The translations under genes were made by a program, and so were the position numbers. The notes beneath the pieces are model-generated. The model had not been told where the DNA came from. It ran no database searches and was given only the letters and a program-made list of their open reading frames with translations. Source: Luteococcus sp038433135 (GTDB taxonomy: Bacteria > Actinomycetota > Actinomycetes > Propionibacteriales > Propionibacteriaceae). From it: a stretch of DNA of 64,000 bases. How positions within the stretch are numbered: the stretch's first letter is position 1; each line of letters starts with the position of its first letter. The stretch lies in contig NZ_JBCDMV010000013.1 in the NCBI RefSeq assembly GCF_038433135.1, forward strand, positions 76,476-140,475, given 5' to 3'. Of this stretch, positions 25,681 to 32,828 are shown piece by piece.

Positions 25681-25771
25681 GCCAGCGCCGCAGTGCACCC
25701 GTTGCGTTGGCGCCAAAGGGGCCAGCCACACGGTGTTTGCGGGCACCTGAACCAGAACCGAAGGGGACGCC

Positions 25772-26932
25772 GTGAAGATTCGCCTGGAACGCGATGTGAT
25801 GGCCGAGGCCGTTGCCTGGGCAGCCCGCAGCCTGCCGAGTCGCCCGAGCGTCCCGATCCTGGCGGGTCTGCTGGTCAGGACCACCGCCGAGGGCGTCACC
25901 ATGTCCAGCTTCGACTATGAGACCTCGGCGCAGATCAACATCGCCGCCGACGTCCTCGAGCCGGGCGAGGCGCTGGTCTCCGGCCGTCTGCTTGCCGACA
26001 TCGCCCGCAGCCTGCCCAACAAGCCCGTCGAGCTCACCAGCGACGAGGGCCGGATGGAGCTGGTCTGTGGCTCTGCCCGGTTCACGCTGCAGACGCTGCC
26101 CGTCGTCGACTACCCGAACCTGCCGGAGATGCCGGCCGCCACCGGCACCGTGGAGAGCGACGACTTTGCCAAGGCCGTCGGCCAGGTGGTCGTCGCCGCT
26201 GGCCGCGACGAGCTGCTGCCCGTCTTCACCGGCGTCCGGGTGGAGATCGAGGGAGAGACCCTCAGCCTGCTGGCCACCGACCGTTACCGGATGGCGCTCA
26301 AGGAGCTCGCCTGGCGCCCAAGCGACTCGCAGGCCTCCGGCGCCGCGCTGGTGCCGGCCAAGGTGCTCAGCGAGACCGCCAAGAGCATGGTCGCCGGTGA
26401 GAACGTCACCATGAGCCTGTCCAATGCCTCGGCCGGCGATGGCCTGATCGGCTTTGAGGGTGAGGGCTCCGGCGGTACCCGCCAGATCACCACCCGTCTG
26501 CTGGACGGCGAGTTCCCCAAGGTGCGGCACCTGATGAATGTGCAGGCGGCGCTGTCGGTCCGGGTGAACACCGCCGAGCTGATCAGCTCCGTGAAGCGCG
26601 TCGCTCTGGTGGCCGAGCGCAACACTCCCCTGCGGATGATGATCGGCGACGGCCAGGTGGCCCTGGAGGCCGCGACTGGCGACCAGGCACAGGCCTCCGA
26701 GGCGATCGAGGCCGTGGTGGAGAACCATGTCGGCGGAGAGAACCCGATCACCGCGGCCGGTTTCAACCCGCACTACCTGCAGGACGCCCTGAACGCGCTG
26801 GACACCCCGTACGTGCACTTCGCCTTCACCGCGCCGGGCAAGCCGTGCTTGGTCACCGGGCTGGCGGATCTGGACTCCGATCCGCTGCCCGACTACAAGC
26901 ACGTGATCATGCTGATGCGCCTGCCCAACTGA
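25772..26932 (+). CDS. dnaN: DNA polymerase III beta sliding clamp
   Basis: 386 aa. Starts (GTG) KIRLERDVMAEAVAWAARSLPSRP, typical of actinobacterial DnaN. Conserved segments include LLATDRYRMALKEL and the C-terminal PLPDYKHVIMLMRL, which ends in the usual clamp motif. AAGGGG RBS. It is separated from dnaA by about 4.9 kb. A strong terminator at 26956 isolates it from the following gene. Confidence 0.97.
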   Translation: MKIRLERDVMAEAVAWAARSLPSRPSVPILAGLLVRTTAEGVTMSSFDYETSAQINIAADVLEPGEALVSGRLLADIARSLPNKPVELTSDEGRMELVCGSARFTLQTLPVVDYPNLPEMPAATGTVESDDFAKAVGQVVVAAGRDELLPVFTGVRVEIEGETLSLLATDRYRMALKELAWRPSDSQASGAALVPAKVLSETAKSMVAGENVTMSLSNASAGDGLIGFEGEGSGGTRQITTRLLDGEFPKVRHLMNVQAALSVRVNTAELISSVKRVALVAERNTPLRMMIGDGQVALEAATGDQAQASEAIEAVVENHVGGENPITAAGFNPHYLQDALNALDTPYVHFAFTAPGKPCLVTGLADLDSDPLPDYKHVIMLMRLPN

Positions 26933-26955
26933 CCGGCAGTCGACTCACCCTTTTT

Positions 26956-26990
26956 GAGGGGCACCCCGAGCTTCGGGGTGCCCCTCGCTC
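26956..26990 (+). terminator. Terminator after dnaN
   Basis: A perfect 14-bp stem (26956-26969 with 26973-26986) and 3-nt loop. A T5 run precedes the stem. Confidence 0.88.
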
Positions 26991-27060
26991 TTGCCCCTGC
27001 GAAGTGCTTGACCGAATCCGACGGAGGGGGTTCCCCCGGCGTGCGTCGTGCCATATGGTG

Positions 27061-27076
27061 TGTGACAAAGATCACA
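27061..27076 (+). promoter_or_regulatory. CRP/GlxR-type operator upstream of aldehyde dehydrogenase
   Basis: TGTGACAAAGATCACA is a perfect match to TGTGA-N6-TCACA. A -10-like TATGGT is at 27054-27059, immediately 5', so the bound protein would overlap the start site and could repress. The dehydrogenase ATG is 27 bp downstream. No Crp gene is in the window. Confidence 0.75.
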
Positions 27077-27102
27077 AACCCACCACCGTCGATGGGAGTC
27101 TG

Positions 27103-28626
27103 ATGAGCGTCTACGCGCAGCCCGGATCCAGCGAGTCCAAGATCACCGTGGCCGAGAAGTACGGCCACTGGATCAACAATGAATGGGTCGACCCGGTCAA
27201 GGGTGAGTACTTCGAGAACGTCACGCCGGTCACCGGCCAGGTCTTCACCCGGGTGGCCCGGGGCACCGCCGAGGACATCGAGAAGGCGCTCGACGCTGCC
27301 CACGCCGCCGCCCCCGCCTGGGGCAGGACGTCGACCACCGAGCGCGCCAACATCCTGCTCAAGATCGCCGACCGGATGGAGCAACACCTCGAGGACATCG
27401 CCGTCGTCGAGACCTGGGACAACGGCAAGGCCGTGCGCGAGACGCTGAATGCGGACATTCCGTTGGCCGTCGACCACTTCCGCTACTTCGCCGGCTGCCT
27501 GCGGGCCCAGGAGGGCTCGATCAGCCAGATCGACGACCAGACCGTCGCCTACCACTTCCACGAGCCGCTGGGCGTCGTCGGCCAGATCATCCCGTGGAAC
27601 TTCCCGATCCTGATGGCCGTCTGGAAGCTCGCCCCGGCCCTGGCCGCCGGCAATGCCGTCGTGCTCAAGCCCGCCGAGCAGACCCCGTGGAGCATCTTGA
27701 AGCTCTTCGAGATCATCGGTGACCTGCTGCCCCCGGGCGTGGTGAACATCGTCAACGGTTTCGGCGTCGAGGCCGGCAAGCCGCTGGCCAGCAATCCGCG
27801 GATCGCCAAGATCGTCTTCACCGGCGAGACCACCACCGGCCGGCTGATCATGCAGTACGCCAGCCAGAACATCATCCCGGTGACGCTGGAGCTGGGCGGC
27901 AAGAGCCCCAACATCTTCTTCTCCGACGTCGCGGAGGAGCAGGACGCCTTCTACGACAAGGCGCTCGAGGGTTTCGCCATGTTCGCTCTCAACCAGGGCG
28001 AGGTGTGCACCTGCCCCAGCCGCGCGCTGGTGCAGAAGAGCATGTACGAGTCCTTCGTCGCCGACGGGATCAAGCGCGTCGAGGCGATCACCCAGGGCAA
28101 TCCGCTGGACACCGACACGATGATGGGTGCCCAGGCCAGCAATGACCAGTTCGAGAAGATCATGAGCTACCTCAAGATCGGCCGCGACGAGGGCGCCAAG
28201 ATCCTCACCGGTGGCGACAAGGCTGATCTTGGTGGAGACCTGGCCGGCGGCTTCTACGTGCAGCCGACCATCTTCGAGGGAAACAACTCGATGCGGATCT
28301 TCCAGGAGGAGATCTTTGGCCCGGTCGTCGCGCTGACCAGCTTCGAGGACGAGGCCGAGGCGATGCAGATTGCCAACGACACCATCTACGGCCTGGGCGC
28401 CGGCCTGTGGACCCGGCACATGCACAAGGCCTACCACATCGGGCGCGCCATCCAGGCCGGCCGGGTGTGGACCAACTGCTACCACCACTACCCCGCGCAC
28501 GCGGCCTTCGGTGGCTACAAGCAGTCGGGCATCGGCCGGGAGAACCACAAGATGATGCTCGACCACTATCAACAGACCAAGAACCTCCTGGTCAGCTACA
28601 GCCCGGACAAGCTGGGCTTCTTCTGA
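27103..28626 (+). CDS. NAD-dependent aldehyde dehydrogenase (ExaC/AldB type)
   Basis: 507 aa. The catalytic cysteine is Cys302 (NQGEVCTCPSR), followed by Cys304, as in acetaldehyde-type dehydrogenases. The general base is Glu263 (LELGGKSPN). IIPWNFP and GNAVVLKPAEQTP match the NAD and substrate sites. It probably oxidises acetaldehyde or a similar short aldehyde. The DUF779 gene follows by 10 bp, the usual pairing for ExaC-like enzymes. Control by a cAMP-type regulator is suggested by the site at 27061. Confidence 0.94.
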   Translation: MSVYAQPGSSESKITVAEKYGHWINNEWVDPVKGEYFENVTPVTGQVFTRVARGTAEDIEKALDAAHAAAPAWGRTSTTERANILLKIADRMEQHLEDIAVVETWDNGKAVRETLNADIPLAVDHFRYFAGCLRAQEGSISQIDDQTVAYHFHEPLGVVGQIIPWNFPILMAVWKLAPALAAGNAVVLKPAEQTPWSILKLFEIIGDLLPPGVVNIVNGFGVEAGKPLASNPRIAKIVFTGETTTGRLIMQYASQNIIPVTLELGGKSPNIFFSDVAEEQDAFYDKALEGFAMFALNQGEVCTCPSRALVQKSMYESFVADGIKRVEAITQGNPLDTDTMMGAQASNDQFEKIMSYLKIGRDEGAKILTGGDKADLGGDLAGGFYVQPTIFEGNNSMRIFQEEIFGPVVALTSFEDEAEAMQIANDTIYGLGAGLWTRHMHKAYHIGRAIQAGRVWTNCYHHYPAHAAFGGYKQSGIGRENHKMMLDHYQQTKNLLVSYSPDKLGFF

Positions 28627-28636
28627 GCGAGCGACG

Positions 28637-29143
28637 ATGACCCACGAGACCCCGGAGGCAATGACGATGGCCGAGCCCGTCGAGGCCCCGTCAGCCGATC
28701 AGGCCACGTCCCCCGGGGACTCGTGTTCGGCCACCTCGCAGGCGTGGTGGCAGGAGCTGCCACAACCCACAACGTCCCGGGTGGGGCTCACCCGGGCGGC
28801 CGCAGAAGTGCTCGCCCGACTGGTGGAAAAACATGGTCCGGTCATGTTCCACCAGTCGGGCGGGTGCTGTGACGGCTCCGCGCCGATGTGTTACCCACAG
28901 GGCGACTTCCTCACTGGGGACAGCGACGTCCTGCTGGGCAGGCTGGCGGTCCCCGGCCTGGAGGATGGCATCGAAGTGTGGATCTCTCGGGCGCAGTTCC
29001 GGGCCTGGCAGCACACCCACCTCACCATCGACGCGGTGAAGGGCCGCGGCGCCGGTTTCAGTCTGGAGAGCCCGGAGGGTGTCCGCTTCCTCACCCGCTC
29101 ACGCCTGCTGACCGACGAGGAGCGAGCCGTTCCGGTGGACTGA
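28637..29143 (+). CDS. DUF779 protein linked to aldehyde dehydrogenase
   Basis: 168 aa. The DUF779 signature FHQSGGCCDGSAPMCYP begins near residue 71; three cysteines suggest metal or thiol chemistry. The first ~50 residues are not part of the domain, and residues ~10-18 (TMAEPVEAP) are encoded by a copy of the interspersed repeat family. ATG GCC within that insert, or a later start, could be the ancestral start. Function unknown; it travels with ExaC-type dehydrogenases. Confidence 0.85.
   Translation: MTHETPEAMTMAEPVEAPSADQATSPGDSCSATSQAWWQELPQPTTSRVGLTRAAAEVLARLVEKHGPVMFHQSGGCCDGSAPMCYPQGDFLTGDSDVLLGRLAVPGLEDGIEVWISRAQFRAWQHTHLTIDAVKGRGAGFSLESPEGVRFLTRSRLLTDEERAVPVD
28664..28690. repeat. 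Interspersed repeat copy inside the DUF779 gene
   Basis: GATGGCCGAGCCCGTCGAGG is the inverse of the CCTCGACAGGCTCGGCCATC core seen at 44.7 and 44.9 kb, with one difference, and is read in frame. Confidence 0.6.
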
Positions 29144-29261
29144 GGCACCGGCCATGACGCTCTGAGCGGACGCGGGCTGCCCGTCGTCCACAATGGCGCC
29201 GGCTTTCCCTACGCTGGTGATCGACCGGTTCACACCGAGCACTTCTTCGAGAGGAATCACC

Positions 29262-30230
29262 ATGCAGATCGGACTCGTCGGCCTGGGCAAGATGGGCGGC
29301 AACATGCGCGAGCGCATCCGCAAGGGCGGCCACACCGTCATCGGTTATGACCGCAACCAGGAGATCAGCGATTCGGCGGACCTGCAGGACATGGTCAACC
29401 AGCTCACCGAAGGGCCCAAGGTGGTCTGGGTGATGCTCCCGATCCAGTTCGTCGATGAGACCATCACCCAGCTGGCCGAGATGCTCGACGAGGGTGACGT
29501 GATCATCGACGGCGGCAATTCCAAGTGGACCAATGACAAGCGCCATGCTGACCAGCTCAAGGAGAAGGGCATCGGCTTCCTGGACTGTGGCGTCTCCGGC
29601 GGCATCTGGGGCCTGGAGCTGGGCTATGCGCTGATGGTCGGTGGCCAGGCCGCCGATGTCGCCAAGGTGCAGCCGGTCTTCGACGCGCTGAAGCCGGAGG
29701 GGCCCTATGGCTTCGTGCACGCCGGTGACCACGGCGCCGGGCACTTCGCCAAGATGGTGCACAACGGCATCGAGTACGCCCTGATGCAGGCCTATGCCGA
29801 GGGTTGGGAACTGCTGGAGAAGGCCGGCGAGGTGACCGACGTGCCCGCCATCTTCGAGAGCTGGAAGGAGGGCACGGTGATCCGCTCCTGGCTGCTGGAT
29901 CTCACCGTCGACGCCCTCAACAAGGACCCGCACCTGGACAAGATCGACGACATCGCCGAGGACTCCGGCGAGGGCCGCTGGACCGTCAACGCCGCTGTTG
30001 ATCTTGGTGTCCCGGTGCCGACCATCGCCGCCAGCCTGTTCGCCCGCTTCGTCAGCCAGCAGGATGACAAGCCGGCGATGAAGATGATCGCCGCCATGCG
30101 CAATGAGTTCGGGGGCCACGCCGTCGTCGCGGCTCCGCAGCCCGGCGAGGTTCCCGCCACCCCGCCGCTGCCCGCCGGCGAGAGCGGCAATCCAAAGGGC
30201 TCGCTGAACCCGATCAAGCCCGGGAACTGA
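29262..30230 (+). CDS. gnd: 6-phosphogluconate dehydrogenase, decarboxylating (short form)
   Basis: 322 aa, the short form (about 300-330 aa, frequently NAD-preferring) rather than the ~470-residue type. Rossmann start MQIGLVGLGKMGGNM, substrate motif VSGGIWGLELGYALMVGG and catalytic HFAKMVHNGIEYALMQ are present. It converts 6-phosphogluconate to ribulose 5-phosphate. Its place between dnaN and recF matches Streptomyces-like gene order. The C-terminal ~30 residues are Pro/Gly-rich and variable. Confidence 0.94.
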   Translation: MQIGLVGLGKMGGNMRERIRKGGHTVIGYDRNQEISDSADLQDMVNQLTEGPKVVWVMLPIQFVDETITQLAEMLDEGDVIIDGGNSKWTNDKRHADQLKEKGIGFLDCGVSGGIWGLELGYALMVGGQAADVAKVQPVFDALKPEGPYGFVHAGDHGAGHFAKMVHNGIEYALMQAYAEGWELLEKAGEVTDVPAIFESWKEGTVIRSWLLDLTVDALNKDPHLDKIDDIAEDSGEGRWTVNAAVDLGVPVPTIAASLFARFVSQQDDKPAMKMIAAMRNEFGGHAVVAAPQPGEVPATPPLPAGESGNPKGSLNPIKPGN

Positions 30231-30254
30231 CAGCTGGCCACACCGCGAGAAGTC

Positions 30255-30300
30255 TGTGGATGGTCACCACCGACGACGGTGGTGACCATCCACATTCTGT
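30255..30300 (+). terminator. Terminator after gnd
   Basis: A perfect 17-bp stem (30255-30271 with 30278-30294) with a 6-nt loop, followed by TTCTGTT. Confidence 0.88.
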
Positions 30301-30316
30301 TGCCCGGTGTTGCGGC

Positions 30317-30330
30317 GTTCCACGTGGAAC
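30317..30330. promoter_or_regulatory. parS: parS-type site 4, upstream of recF
   Basis: GTTCCACGTGGAAC is a perfect palindrome differing from canonical parS by one base in each half. It lies 49 bp before recF. Confidence 0.7.
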
Positions 30331-30365
30331 GATCTTGGTCGGTCCGCGTCCCCGGTTCCGCCGAG

Positions 30366-30378
30366 TAGATTGGAGCCC
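30366..30378 (+). promoter_or_regulatory. -10 of a probably leaderless recF promoter
   Basis: TAGATT at 30366-30371 is 7 bp before the ATG, the leaderless spacing. A GGAG between them could instead be an RBS. Confidence 0.5.
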
Positions 30379-31710
30379 ATGTTCGTCCACCACCTGAACC
30401 TGATCGACTGGCGCTGCTATGGCACCGCCGACGTCGAGCTCGGGCCTGGGGTGACGATCTTCGTCGGGCAGAACGGGCAGGGCAAGACCAACCTCGTCGA
30501 GGCCGTCGAATACCTGTCCAGCATGGGATCCCACCGTGTCAGCTCCGAGGCGCCCCTGGTGAAGGCGGGCCAGCCGCAGGCCATCCTCCGCGGCCGGGTG
30601 CAGGCCGCCAGTGACGACCCGCGCCAGCTGTTGCTGGAGATCGAGGTGAACCCGGGCAAGGCCAACCGCGCCCGGATCAACCGCAATGCCCTGCCGCGCG
30701 CCCGGGAGATCTGCGGGGTGCTGCGCACCGTCGTCTTCTCCCCCGAAGACCTGGCGATCGTCAAGGGCGACCCCAGTGATCGCCGCGGCTTCCTGGACCA
30801 ACTGGTGATCACCCGCTGGCCGCGGATGGCCGGTGTGAAGGCCGACTATGACAAGGCCCTCAAGCAGCGCAACACCCTGCTCAAGTCCTTGGCCGGGCGG
30901 GGCGGTCGGGTAGACGAGTACGCCGAATCCACCTTGGAGGTCTGGGACGAACAACTGGCCCGGATCGGCAGCGAACTGCTGCACGCCCGGCTGGACACCC
31001 TGACCGACCTGATGCCCTTTGTCAGTGAGGCCTACGAGTCCATCGCCCCCACCAACAATGTGGCGCGGGCGGTCTACAAGACCACACTTGATCTTGTTCC
31101 CGGCGTCGCCGAGGAGCCCGGCCGGGAGCTGCTGGAGCGTCGCCTGCTGCAGGCCATGCAGGACCGTCGCCGGGAAGAGATGGCCCGCGGGGTCAGCCTG
31201 GTGGGACCGCACCGCGACGACCTCACCTTGTTCATCGGTGAGCTGCCGGCCAAGGGCTATGCCAGCCACGGCGAGTGCTGGAGCCTGGCGCTGGCGCTGC
31301 GGCTGGGCGGTTTCCAGCTGTTGCGCTCCGATGGGATCGAGCCGGTGCTGGTGCTGGACGACGTCTTCGCGGAGCTGGACTCCACCCGTCGGCTCCGGCT
31401 GGCCGAACACGTCCGCGACGCCGAGCAGGTGCTGGTCACTGCCGCCGTCCCCACCGACGTGCCGGAGCTGCTCACCCAGGACGACCGGGGTGAGCCCACC
31501 GGGCGTCGTTACCGGGTGTTGGCAGGCACCGTCGTGCCCGCCGGTGTGGACGGCGAGCCGTTGTCCACAGCTGAGACGCCGCTTGTCCACACTCTGGAAA
31601 GTGCATCTGACAAGGGCTTTGACGATGTGAAAGAGCTCACTCCACAGCCTGTGGACAACTCTGTGGATGGACCGGTGGATGACGAGGACCGGCTTGGGGA
31701 GAACTCGTGA
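30379..31710 (+). CDS. recF: DNA replication/repair protein RecF
   Basis: 443 aa. N-terminal FVHHLNLIDWRCYG, Walker A GQNGQGKTNLVEA, signature region and Walker B LVLDDVFAELD are intact. RecF loads RecA at gaps with RecO and RecR. The C-terminus runs about 60 residues past the usual end (from ~residue 385). That tail is acidic, low in complexity and encoded by DNA containing three perfect DnaA boxes. The stop overlaps the DUF721 start. Confidence 0.96.
   Translation: MFVHHLNLIDWRCYGTADVELGPGVTIFVGQNGQGKTNLVEAVEYLSSMGSHRVSSEAPLVKAGQPQAILRGRVQAASDDPRQLLLEIEVNPGKANRARINRNALPRAREICGVLRTVVFSPEDLAIVKGDPSDRRGFLDQLVITRWPRMAGVKADYDKALKQRNTLLKSLAGRGGRVDEYAESTLEVWDEQLARIGSELLHARLDTLTDLMPFVSEAYESIAPTNNVARAVYKTTLDLVPGVAEEPGRELLERRLLQAMQDRRREEMARGVSLVGPHRDDLTLFIGELPAKGYASHGECWSLALALRLGGFQLLRSDGIEPVLVLDDVFAELDSTRRLRLAEHVRDAEQVLVTAAVPTDVPELLTQDDRGEPTGRRYRVLAGTVVPAGVDGEPLSTAETPLVHTLESASDKGFDDVKELTPQPVDNSVDGPVDDEDRLGENS
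31561..31658. promoter_or_regulatory. DnaA box cluster within the recF 3' end
   Basis: TTGTCCACA occurs at 31561-31569 and 31583-31591, and its inverse TGTGGACAA at 31650-31658. All are perfect. Near matches lie around them (TGTGGATGG at about 31662, GTCCACAGCC at about 31749). Confidence 0.8.
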
Positions 31711-32294
31711 GCGAACCCGCCAATCCCGACTGGGAACAGGATTCCCCGTCCACAGCCAGCGACGAGGATCGGGAGATCCTGGCCCGGCACGACCCGCTCG
31801 GCGTCGACCTCGCCACCCAGATTGCCCAGGGCACCAAGAGCCTGCTGCCGCCCCCACGCGGCGTGCGCAAGACCATGCGGCAGAGCAGGCGACGCTGGGT
31901 GGAGCCCGGCACCCGCTCCGGCTCCGGCCCCGATGCCCGTGACCCGCAACCCCTGGGCGCCGCACTGGGCCGGGTGATCGAGGAGCGCGGCTGGCAGCGC
32001 GAGGTGAACCTGCGCCACCTGCTGGACCGCTGGGAGGCGCTGGTGGGCCAGACCAATGCCGCCCACTCCCACCCCGAGGGCTACACCGACACCGTGCTGA
32101 CGGTGCGCTGCGACTCCACCGTCTGGGCCACCAGCCTGCGCTCCCTGGCTCCCAGCCTGGTGGCGCAGCTCAACCGGCAGCTGGGCCAGGGCACCGTCAC
32201 CCGCATCACCGTGCTGGGCCCCACCGCCCCCAGCTGGAAGCACGGCCCGCGCAGCGTCCGCGACGGCCGCGGCCCCCGCGACACCTACGGCTGA
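31707..32294 (+). CDS. DUF721 (DciA-like) protein
   Basis: 195 aa. The DUF721 domain occupies the C-terminal half (LGAALGRVIEERGWQREVNLRHLLDRWEALVG... LTVRCDSTVWATSLRSLAPSLVAQLN). The N-terminal ~75 residues are polar and probably disordered. Some DUF721/DciA proteins help load the replicative helicase; the recF-DUF721-gyrB order is standard in actinobacteria. GTG start, 4-bp overlap with recF. Confidence 0.9.
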   Translation: MSEPANPDWEQDSPSTASDEDREILARHDPLGVDLATQIAQGTKSLLPPPRGVRKTMRQSRRRWVEPGTRSGSGPDARDPQPLGAALGRVIEERGWQREVNLRHLLDRWEALVGQTNAAHSHPEGYTDTVLTVRCDSTVWATSLRSLAPSLVAQLNRQLGQGTVTRITVLGPTAPSWKHGPRSVRDGRGPRDTYG

Positions 32295-32828
32295 GCCGAC
32301 CCTGGCGCCGGGATGGGCTCACGGCGTGATGCGAGCGTTACGCACCGGGGTCTTGGTGTTGCGTTCAGCGACGGTGGGTTGCGCGTAGGTCGCGAGCAAC
32401 GTCACGCCGCCAGCGCGAGCCGATGACGTTGGTGACGCAGGGTGCCCAGGAGGTCACGTCGCGCCGACCATGGTTGGGTGCGCCGGCTGGGGCTCCTGGC
32501 GCCGGGATTGTCGGGCGCGGGGTGCCTCCGTCCGCGCAGCCTACGGGAAGTGGCGCGGGGTGCCGGAGCCGGCGCGCGGCGTACGATTTTCGCGGCACAG
32601 GAGCATCTGCGGGCCTCCGGGGCGCTGGGGGCCTAGGCGGACCTGCCGCCAGTGCCTGCAAGGTGGCGCCTAGAGCCGCTCAGCGGCACTCCCGGGCCGT
32701 GTTGGGCTCCCCAAATGTGGTATATCGACGGATTCGGCTAGAATTTCGGAGTTGGATCCGTACCGTCGCGCCGGAACCCTACCGGGCGGTCGGTGGAGGT
32801 CGCCCCCTTGGGAACAGGAGCATGCCCG
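32295..32828. other. 534-bp gap upstream of gyrB, with the gyrB promoter
   Basis: No gene is convincing. TAGAAT at 32739-32744 with TGTGGT 17 bp upstream (32716-32721) is a likely gyrB promoter, about 85 bp before the start. The GC-rich part at 32510-32600 contains GCGCGGGGTGCCGGAG, also present near 44610. Confidence 0.5.
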
